DNA of 42,379 nt from Pseudomonas sp. TH10 (GTDB lineage: Bacteria; Pseudomonadota; Gammaproteobacteria; Pseudomonadales; Pseudomonadaceae), in NCBI RefSeq assembly GCF_016651255.1, contig NZ_JAEKEG010000062.1:1-42379 (forward strand), given 5' to 3'. Shown piece by piece: positions 34,952 through 42,379 of this stretch; position 1 is the stretch's first letter, and the number at the start of each line of letters is the position of its first letter. Under the pieces are notes generated by a model that did not search any database, was not told where the DNA came from, and saw nothing but the letters and a program-made list of their open reading frames with translations. The translations under genes were made by a program, and so were the position numbers.

Positions 34952-35509
34952 TTACATGCCTTTAACGGCAAAGATCCCGTTGGCGTTGCGCCAGTAGCCT
35001 TTGTAATCCATGCCATAACCGAAGATGTAACGGTCGATGCACGGCAGGCCAACGAAATCGGCTTTCAGGTCAGGACGCGCCTTGCGGTCGTGATCCTTGT
35101 CGATCAGCACGGCGGTGTGCACTTTGCGCGCGCCGGCGTGTTTGCAGAAGTCGATGATCGCGCCGAGGGTGTGACCTTCGTCGAGGATGTCGTCGATGAT
35201 CAGCACGTCGCGGTCGATGAACGACACTTCCGGCTTGGCTTTCCAGAACAGGTCGCCGCCGCTGGTTTCGTTGCGATAACGGGTCGCGTGCAGGTACGAC
35301 GCTTCCAGCGGGAATTGCAGATGAGTCAGCAGTTTGCCGGAGAAGATCAGGCCGCCGTTCATCACGCAGAACACCACCGGGTTGCTGTCAGCCAGTTGTT
35401 CGTTGATTTGTGCACCGACGCGGGCGATGGCGGCCTCGACTTCAGATTCGGTGTACAGGCAGTCAGCCTCTCGCATGATTTGACGGATATGCTCGAGATC
35501 AGCGGACAT
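34952..35509 (-). CDS. hpt: Hypoxanthine-guanine phosphoribosyltransferase
   Basis: A 185-aa cytosolic purine salvage enzyme that converts hypoxanthine (and guanine) with PRPP to IMP (GMP). The PRPP-binding loop VLIIDDILDEGHTLGAIIDF is clear, with substrate blocks VFCVMNGGLIFSGKLL and FVGLPCIDRYIFGYGMDYKG. It begins at ATG 35509 and is divergent from upp, so purine and pyrimidine salvage genes share a 175-base control region. WbuC-family gene follows in the same unit. Confidence 0.96.
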   Translation of the reverse strand: MSADLEHIRQIMREADCLYTESEVEAAIARVGAQINEQLADSNPVVFCVMNGGLIFSGKLLTHLQFPLEASYLHATRYRNETSGGDLFWKAKPEVSFIDRDVLIIDDILDEGHTLGAIIDFCKHAGARKVHTAVLIDKDHDRKARPDLKADFVGLPCIDRYIFGYGMDYKGYWRNANGIFAVKGM

Positions 35510-35684
35510 GGCGCTCTCCGGGGGGTGGTTGGCGGGGGGTATAACCGCGAAAAGCGGGCAAAGGTACGCATCTAGCGCGGTCGAATCAAGCCTTTATGGA
35601 CTAACGTACAGAATGTCCTATAGGACATCACCCTCGGATAGATTAATCTAGGCCGGTTTTTTTGCCCGCCGCCGGAGTTTTTTC
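35510..35684. promoter_or_regulatory. hpt/upp divergent control region with a 16-bp palindrome
   Basis: It contains a perfect palindrome ATGTCCTATAGGACAT at 35613-35628, about 57 bases before the upp start. This is a candidate operator for a dimeric regulator or a purine/pyrimidine-responsive factor. The remaining T-rich stretch before upp (GGCCGGTTTTTTTGCC) resembles a partial terminator stem but I cannot pair it convincingly. Confidence 0.5.
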
Positions 35685-36323
35685 ATGCCCATCCTCGAGA
35701 TCCGCCACCCGCTGATCCGCCATAAACTCGGCCTGATGCGCCGCGCTGACATCAGCACCAAGAATTTCCGTGAGCTTGCTCAGGAAGTCGGCGCCCTGTT
35801 GACCTATGAAGCTACAAAAGATTTGCCGCTCGAATCCTACGATATCGCAGGTTGGTGCGGCACTGTGTCGGTCGAGAAAATCGCCGGCAAGAAAATCACC
35901 GTCGTGCCGATCCTGCGCGCCGGCATCGGCATGCTCGAAGGCGTGTTGAGCCTGATCCCGGGTGCCAAGGTTTCCGCTGTGGGTGTTGCCCGCAACGAAG
36001 AAACCCTGCAAGCGCACACCTATCTGGAAAAACTGGTTCCGGAAATCGACGAACGCTTGGCAATGATCATCGACCCGATGCTCGCCACCGGCAGCTCCAT
36101 GGTTGCGACCATCGACCTGCTGAAAAAGGCTGGCTGCAAAGACATCCGCGCAATGGTTCTGGTTGCCGCGCCGGAAGGCATTGCTGCCGTAGAAAAAGCT
36201 CACCCGGACGTGACCATCTACACCGCGTCCATCGATGAGCGCTTGAACGAGCACGGTTACATCATTCCTGGGCTTGGCGATGCGGGTGACAAGATCTTCG
36301 GCACCAAGCAGAAGGACGCTTGA
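35685..36323 (+). CDS. upp: Uracil phosphoribosyltransferase
   Basis: A 212-aa enzyme making UMP from uracil and PRPP ([20 protein letters not shown]). The PRPP loop is [20 protein letters not shown] and the uracil-binding C-terminal block is [17 protein letters not shown]. Length is standard for the family. It is followed after two bases by the uracil permease gene, so uptake and salvage are co-expressed. Confidence 0.96.
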   Translation: MPILEIRHPLIRHKLGLMRRADISTKNFRELAQEVGALLTYEATKDLPLESYDIAGWCGTVSVEKIAGKKITVVPILRAGIGMLEGVLSLIPGAKVSAVGVARNEETLQAHTYLEKLVPEIDERLAMIIDPMLATGSSMVATIDLLKKAGCKDIRAMVLVAAPEGIAAVEKAHPDVTIYTASIDERLNEHGYIIPGLGDAGDKIFGTKQKDA

Positions 36324-36325
36324 GC

Positions 36326-37600
36326 ATGCAGCAAGAGTTCAACGATCCGCTCTGGCGCACGGTGCTGTCCGGCGCGCAGATGCTGTTCGTGGCCTTCGGC
36401 GCCCTGGTTCTGATGCCGCTGATCACGGGCCTTGACCCGAACGTGGCACTGTTTACCGCAGGTCTGGGGACGATTCTGTTCCAGATCGTAACCGGCCGTC
36501 AGGTACCGGTGTTCCTCGCGTCGAGCTTCGCTTTCATTACCCCGATCATTCTCGCCAAAGGCCAGTTCGGCCTCGCCGCGACCATGGGCGGCGTAATGGC
36601 TGCCGGTTTCGTCTACACCTTCCTCGGCCTGGCCGTGAAGATCAAAGGCACCGGGTTCATCGACCGTCTGCTGCCGCCGGTGGTGATTGGTCCGGTGATC
36701 ATTTCCATCGGCCTGGCCATGGCGCCGATTGCCGCGAACATGGCGATGGGCAAGGCTGGCGACGGTTCTGAACTGATCCATTACCAGACCGCCATGATGA
36801 TCTCGATGCCCGCCCTGCTCACCACGTTGATCGTGGCGGTGTTCGGCAAAGGCATCTTCCGCCTGGTGCCGATCATTTCGGGCGTGCTGGTCGGCTTCGG
36901 CATGGCGTTCTATTTCGGCGTGGTCGACACCGCGAAGATTGCCGCTGCACCGTGGTTCGCGATCCCGCACTTCACTGCGCCGGAGTTCAACTGGCAGGCG
37001 ATTCTGTTCATTGTTCCCGTGGCATTGGCTCCAGCCATCGAGCACATCGGCGGCGTGATTGCCGTGGGTAGCGTGACCGGTCGCGACTACCTGAAGAAGC
37101 CGGGCCTGCACCGCACGCTGCTGGGTGACGGCATTGCCACCACCGCGGCAGGCCTGTTCGGTGGTCCGCCGAATACCACGTATGCCGAAGTGACTGGCGC
37201 CGTGATGCTGACCAAGAACTACAACCCGAAAATCATGACCTGGGCGGCGATCTTCGCCATCAGCCTGGCGTTCATCGGCAAGTTCGGCGCGCTGCTGCAA
37301 AGCATTCCAGTGCCGGTGATGGGCGGGATTCTCTGCCTGTTGTTCGGCTCGATCGCGGCAGTGGGGATGAACACGTTGATTCGCCACAAGATCGATCTGG
37401 GCGAAGCGCGCAACCTGGTGATTGTGTCGGTGACACTGGTATTCGGGATTGGCGGGGTGCTGGTCGGCACAGGCACAGGGCCGGACGATTTCGGCCTCAA
37501 AGGCATTGCGCTGTGCGCGGTGGTGGCCATTGCCCTTAACTTGCTGCTGCCAGGGAATGACAGCTGGAAGCACAAAAAAGCGGATGAGCCTCTGCTGTAA
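36326..37600 (+). CDS. uraA: Uracil permease (NCS2 family)
   Basis: A 424-aa inner-membrane proton symporter from ATG 36326 (MQQEFNDPLWRTVLSGAQML). About 14 hydrophobic segments follow. The NCS2 signature is the region AIEHIGGVIAVGSVTGRDYL with the conserved glutamate, and the GGPPNTTYAEVTGAV block marks the second substrate glutamate. It brings in uracil for upp, its immediate neighbour upstream. A REPIN follows. Confidence 0.95.
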   Translation: MQQEFNDPLWRTVLSGAQMLFVAFGALVLMPLITGLDPNVALFTAGLGTILFQIVTGRQVPVFLASSFAFITPIILAKGQFGLAATMGGVMAAGFVYTFLGLAVKIKGTGFIDRLLPPVVIGPVIISIGLAMAPIAANMAMGKAGDGSELIHYQTAMMISMPALLTTLIVAVFGKGIFRLVPIISGVLVGFGMAFYFGVVDTAKIAAAPWFAIPHFTAPEFNWQAILFIVPVALAPAIEHIGGVIAVGSVTGRDYLKKPGLHRTLLGDGIATTAAGLFGGPPNTTYAEVTGAVMLTKNYNPKIMTWAAIFAISLAFIGKFGALLQSIPVPVMGGILCLLFGSIAAVGMNTLIRHKIDLGEARNLVIVSVTLVFGIGGVLVGTGTGPDDFGLKGIALCAVVAIALNLLLPGNDSWKHKKADEPLL

Positions 37601-37615
37601 GCCAGGCTTGAAATC

Positions 37616-37712
37616 GCCATCGCGGGCAAGCGTTGATCCCACAGGTACTCAGTCGAACCACATGGATGCGCACTGACATGAAATCTGTGGGAGCAAGGCT
37701 TGGCCGCAATGC
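37616..37712. repeat. REPIN between uraA and hemH
   Basis: Left arm GCCATCGCGGGCAAGCGTTG...TCCCACAGG and right arm CTGTGGGAGCAAGGCTTGGC...CGCAATGC form an imperfect inverted pair of a REP class different from the two at 25941 and 34375. Confidence 0.8.
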
Positions 37713-37713
37713 T

Positions 37714-38738
37714 TTACAGCGCCAAAGGCGCTCGCTCGCACAACGTGCTCAACGCCCTAGCCCACTGCGGGTCATCGTTCAGGCACGGCACCAGCACCAA
37801 CTCCTCTCCCCCGCTTCACGGAACTGCTCCAGCCCCCGGTCGCCGATCTCTTCCAGGGTCTCGATGCAATCGGCGACAAACGCCGGACACATCACCAGCA
37901 CCTTCTTAACCCCCATTCCGGCCAACTCATCAAGGCGGGCTTCGGTGTAGGGTTCGATCCACTTCGCCCGACCCAGGCGCGACTGGAATGACACGGACCA
38001 CTTGCCGTCCGGCAGCCCCATCCGTTTGGCGAACTCCGATGCGCTGCGCAGGCATTGGGCCCGATAACAGGTGGCCAACACTTCTGGCGAAGCGTTCCTG
38101 CAGCAGTCTTCATTCTTGAAACAGTGCTGTCCCGTGGGATCCAGCTTGGTCAGGTGGCGCTCGGGCAAGCCGTGAAAACTCAGCAACAGGTGATCGTAAT
38201 CCTGCTCCAGGTATGGCTTGGCACTGGCAACCAGCGCGTCGAGGTACTCCGGCTGATCGTAAAAAGGCTGCAGCACCGAGAACTGCACATCCAGCTGGTG
38301 CTCGCGCACGACCCGCCGCGCCTCTTCAATCACCGTGGTCACGGTGCTATCGGCAAACTGCGGATACAGCGGTGCGAGGGTAATTCGCTTGTGGCCCTGG
38401 GCAACCAGTTGCAACAGTTTGGACTCGATCGACGGCTCGCCGTAACGCATGGCCAGCTCAACCGGCCCCTGGGTCCACTGCGCTTTCATCTGCTGTTGCA
38501 GGCGCTGGCTGAGCACCACCAGCGGCGAACCTTCTTCCCACCAGATCGACGCATAAGCGTGGGCCGACTGCTCCGGGCGTTTGATCAGGATCAGCGATAC
38601 CAGCAAACGCCGCACCGGCCACGGCAGGTCGATCACGTACGGGTCCATCAGGAATTGATTGAGGTAGCTGCGCACATCGGCCACAGAAGTTGAGGCCGGG
38701 GAACCCAGGTTAACCAGAAGCAAGGCGTGATCGGTCAT
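37714..38738 (-). pseudogene. hemH: Ferrochelatase, one base missing near the C-terminus
   Basis: Starts at ATG 38738 ([20 protein letters not shown]). The enzyme inserts Fe2+ into protoporphyrin IX, the last step of haem synthesis. Recognised blocks are [28 protein letters not shown] (catalytic His), [33 protein letters not shown] and [16 protein letters not shown]. The frame then stops early at 37779 after [10 protein letters not shown]. Adding one G to the G5 run (plus-strand C run 37808-37812) gives [20 protein letters not shown] and a natural end at 37714. Since the protein is otherwise intact, and ferrochelatase is normally needed, this is probably a sequence error. It follows the epimerase gene after 13 bases. 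Confidence 0.92.
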
Positions 38739-38751
38739 GCAACGTCCTATT

Positions 38752-39654
38752 TCAGAGGCGGCTGGAGAGATCGTCCAACGCCGCGCGTAAATCCGTGAAC
38801 TGGAAAGTGAAACCCGCTTCCAGCAAGCGTGCCGGCACGGCCTTTTGACCACCGAGCAACAACAAAGACATCTCGCCGAGGCCAACCTTCAGTGCCAGGC
38901 TCGGCATCGGCATGAACGCCGGGCGGTGCAACACGTTGCCCAGCGTTTTGGCAAATTCGCGATTGCGCACAGGTTTCGGCGCGCACGCATTATAAGGACC
39001 CCTGGCCTGATCGCGGTGCAGAAGAAAATCAATCAGGCCGACCTGATCCTTGATATGGATCCACGGCATCCACTGCCGACCATTACCCAGAGGCCCGCCC
39101 ATCGCGAGTTTGAAGGGCAGTAACAGGCGCGACAAAAAGCCGCCATCGGCCGACAACACCAACCCGGTGCGGATCAGGATAACGCGCAGGCCCAAGGCCT
39201 CGGCACGCTGGGCAGTTTCTTCCCAGGCAATGCACAGCTGACTGGCAAAATCGTCAATCACCGGTGCCGACTCCTCGGTCAACTCGCGCTCGCCTCCGTC
39301 GCCGTACCAGCCAATCGCCGAGCCCGAAATCAGCAGCGCCGGTTTCTGCGTGCGGCTGTCGAGCCACGCCAGCAACGTTTCGGTCAGCGTAATGCGGCTG
39401 CTCCACAGCAACGCTTTGCGCCGATGCGTCCACAGCCGATCGGCAATCGGCGCGCCGGCCAGATTGACGACCGCGTCCACCGGCTCTTCGCCGAGGTCTT
39501 CCAGCCGTGCAATTGCGCGCACCTGCGCACCACAGATTTTCGCGACTTTGTCCGGTTGACGACTCCACACCGTCAGGCGATGTCCCTGGCTCAACCAGTG
39601 TTGGCAGAGTTGGCGTCCTATCAAACCAGTACCGCCGGTCAGCAATATGTGCAT
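38752..39654 (-). CDS. TIGR01777-family NAD(P)-dependent epimerase (SDR-type)
   Basis: A 300-aa protein from ATG 39654 ([20 protein letters not shown]), with the Rossmann motif GGTGLIGR at once. Family blocks are [69 protein letters not shown] and the C-terminal DUF1731 segment. This is the YfcH-like group, found in Pseudomonas next to hemH; substrate unknown. Probably transcribed with hemH. Confidence 0.92.
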   Translation of the reverse strand: MHILLTGGTGLIGRQLCQHWLSQGHRLTVWSRQPDKVAKICGAQVRAIARLEDLGEEPVDAVVNLAGAPIADRLWTHRRKALLWSSRITLTETLLAWLDSRTQKPALLISGSAIGWYGDGGERELTEESAPVIDDFASQLCIAWEETAQRAEALGLRVILIRTGLVLSADGGFLSRLLLPFKLAMGGPLGNGRQWMPWIHIKDQVGLIDFLLHRDQARGPYNACAPKPVRNREFAKTLGNVLHRPAFMPMPSLALKVGLGEMSLLLLGGQKAVPARLLEAGFTFQFTDLRAALDDLSSRL

Positions 39655-39776
39655 GACATCTTCCTCGCGTGGCGTTTAACCCGGATCACTAGTCTATTTT
39701 TAAAAGCAGGGATCTTTTCTATCGGGCAGGCTCTATTGTTTAACCATAGGCCAAGCTGTCAGAACGAGAACGCTAG

Positions 39777-41050
<1,274 letters not shown>

Positions 41051-41063
41051 CGCTTTTGCTTGG

Positions 41064-41153
41064 GTAGGAGCAAAGGTTGCTCGCGAACGCTATTTCACAT
41101 TCAAGATTGATATTGAATGAGCCGACGCCTTCGCGAGCAAGCTTTGCTCCTAC
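41064..41153. repeat. REPIN
   Basis: GTAGGAGCAAAGGTTGCTCG and its inverted partner near CGAGCAAGCTTTGCTCCTAC, with the centre near 41110. A fourth paired REP; this class carries 'GTAGGAGC' rather than 'GTGGGAGC'. Confidence 0.85.
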
Positions 41154-41174
41154 AAAGGTCGTCGCGTAAAAACC

Positions 41175-41248
41175 TATACAAACTATTTGACTTGTACACC
41201 TTTGGATCTATGCTAAGCCAATGTTGTACAGAGATTGATCTCTGTACA
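41175..41248 (+). promoter_or_regulatory. Two PplR/LitR-type direct-repeat operators and a -35/-10 promoter
   Basis: Site 1 is TATACA-N12-TGTACA (41175-41198), site 2 is TGTACA-N12-TGTACA (41225-41248); both fit T(G/A)TACA-N12-TGTA(C/T)A exactly. A promoter -35 TTGACT (41187-41192) and -10 TATGCT (41209-41214) with 16-bp spacing lies inside site 1 and ahead of site 2, so bound repressor would cover the -35 and the start region. The operon behind is the DUF523/DUF1722 gene and the MerR gene. Confidence 0.8.
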
Positions 41249-41268
41249 GGTTTAGATTCGAGGTGACT

Positions 41269-42231
41269 ATGTCCGCTCTTCCTTGCGCCAAACCGAAAAT
41301 CGCCATCAGCGCCTGCCTGATGGGTGCCGAGGTGCGCTATAACGGCGGACACAAGGAATCGCGCCTGTGCAGCCGCACCCTCACTGAGTATTTCGATTTC
41401 ACCCCGGTCTGCCCGGAAGTCGCCATCGGTCTCGGCATTCCGCGCGAACCGATCCGCCTGGTCGGTGATCCGGAAAGTCCTCAAGCCATCGGCACGGTCA
41501 ATCCGGCAATCAACGTCACCGAGCCTCTGGCCGCGTACGGCGAGCAAATGGCCGGCGAACTCGAAGACATCTGCGGCTACATCTTCATGCAGCAATCGCC
41601 GTCCTGTGGACTGGAGCGAGTCAAGGTCTACCACGCCAACGGCGCGCCGGTGAACGGCGGCGGACGTGGCATCTACGCTCAAGCCTTTTGCGCGCGCCAC
41701 CCGGACTTGCCGGTGGAAGAAGCCGGGCGCCTGAACGATCCGGTATTGCGTGAGAACTTCATCACGCGCGTCTTCGCCTACAGCGCATGGCAGCAAGTAC
41801 TTGCCGACGGCCTGAGCCGTCGCGCCCTCACCGAATTCCACTCGCGCTACAAATACCTGTTGATGGCCCACAACCCGCCGCAATACAAGGCCCTCGGCAA
41901 GCTGCTGGGCAACATGGCGCATAGCGACCCCGGCGAAATCGGCCCACGCTACTTCAGCGAGCTGATGGCGGCGCTGAAAAAATGCGCGACACGCGGCACT
42001 CACTGCAACGTGCTGCTGCACATCAGCGGCTATCTGAAACAGGCGATCAGCGCCGAAGACAAACAGGAAATGCAGCACGTTATTGGCCAGTACCGCCACG
42101 GCATCGTGCCATTGGTGGTCCCCATGACCCTGCTCAAGCACCACTTCCGCCAACACCCGGATCCTTACATCGCGCAACAGGTTTACCTGCAACCGCACCC
42201 GGAAAACCTCAGCCTGCGAAATGCGATTTAA
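41269..42231 (+). CDS. DUF523 and DUF1722 domain protein
   Basis: A 320-aa protein from ATG 41269 (MSALPCAKPKIAISACLMGA) with GAGGTG upstream; an in-frame GTG at 41263 is rejected. N-terminal DUF523 (about 10-155) shows CLMGAEVRYNGGHK, VCPEVAIGLGIPRE, and QQSPSCGLERV, with cysteines suited to metal or FeS binding. C-terminal DUF1722 (about 190-310) shows FHSRYKYLLMAHNPPQYKAL and PMTLLKHH. The fused form is typical of Pseudomonas and lies beside photolyase and light-regulator genes (recalled synteny). Its stop overlaps the MerR start as TAATG. Confidence 0.9.
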   Translation: MSALPCAKPKIAISACLMGAEVRYNGGHKESRLCSRTLTEYFDFTPVCPEVAIGLGIPREPIRLVGDPESPQAIGTVNPAINVTEPLAAYGEQMAGELEDICGYIFMQQSPSCGLERVKVYHANGAPVNGGGRGIYAQAFCARHPDLPVEEAGRLNDPVLRENFITRVFAYSAWQQVLADGLSRRALTEFHSRYKYLLMAHNPPQYKALGKLLGNMAHSDPGEIGPRYFSELMAALKKCATRGTHCNVLLHISGYLKQAISAEDKQEMQHVIGQYRHGIVPLVVPMTLLKHHFRQHPDPYIAQQVYLQPHPENLSLRNAI

Positions 42232-42379
42232 TGACTAACCAACTCGACACCAGCGCCAGCGAAGACCTCGGCGACGATTTCAAGAAAGCCTTGGACGAAG
42301 GCTGGCTGCCGATCCGTGAAGTGGCCCGGCAAACCGGCGTGAATGCCGTGACCTTGCGAAGACGGTAGCTGCGGTTCGA
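42231..42379 (+). CDS. MerR-family regulator (probable PplR/LitR-type), 3' part missing
   Basis: Starts at ATG 42231, overlapping the preceding TAA by one base (TAATG). The N-terminus MTNQLDTSASEDLGDDFKKA leads to the DNA-binding motif LPIREVARQTGVNAVTLR. In the MerR family this should continue as AWERRYGL, but the last about 20 bases read to an in-frame TAG at 42366-42368 instead. I infer a damaged or artificial sequence end. By position and the operators just upstream it is probably the PplR1-type light regulator itself. Confidence 0.75.

Noticed and set aside
36257..37642. A 461-codon minus-strand frame opposite uraA
   Set aside because: Histidine/arginine-rich shadow typical of antisense to a membrane protein gene.

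Overview
The window is a Pseudomonas chromosome segment, most likely from the P. fluorescens/P. putida side of the genus. Codon use is GC-rich and the REP/REPIN repeats are of the types scattered through these genomes. From memory, much of the gene order is the one seen in P. putida and P. aeruginosa: zapE-trpS-yhcB at the left, and mqo, hpt, upp, uraA, hemH, an epimerase, an FAD protein and a MerR regulator at the right. No database was consulted.

Layout. 1-5302: zapE (runs off the left edge), trpS, an alpha/beta hydrolase, yhcB, an OmpA-type lipoprotein and an MBL-fold hydrolase. 5362-8100: a 912-aa MalT-like LuxR regulator. 8101-15114: an accessory block with a very large toxin-like protein gene on the + strand, a downstream gene with a Cys-His-Asp motif set, and a degenerate group II intron on the - strand. 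15174-20476: DUF1329, DUF1302 (outer-membrane barrel) and an AlkK-type acyl-CoA ligase, which with the LuxR gene look like one fatty-acid-related system split by the accessory block. 20699-22265: a GT2 glycosyltransferase and a hexapeptide acetyltransferase. 22308-30788: LysE exporter, 2-hydroxyacid dehydrogenase, rsmC, a yybP-ykoY Mn2+ riboswitch with a Gdt1-family Mn exporter, M48 lipoprotein protease, SRAP protein, small proteins, an acyltransferase and a YajG lipoprotein. 30984-38738: mqo and the purine/pyrimidine salvage genes hpt, upp, uraA, then hemH. 38752-42379: TIGR01777 epimerase, FAD oxidoreductase, Trp-rich small protein, DUF523/DUF1722 protein and the start of a MerR gene. The promoters of the last group carry direct repeats matching the published PplR/LitR light-response operator.

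The most important caution is that about eleven single-base indels interrupt otherwise well-conserved reading frames, including hemH, an OmpA lipoprotein, an M48 protease, SRAP, a dehydrogenase, a glycosyltransferase, both toxin-locus genes and the intron RT. Several sit in homopolymers. The simplest reading is consensus-sequence error, so the broken genes should not be taken as true pseudogenes without checking. With the toxin locus corrected, it encodes a protein of about 1359 aa plus a partner of about 312 aa; this is the best candidate for an undescribed system here.
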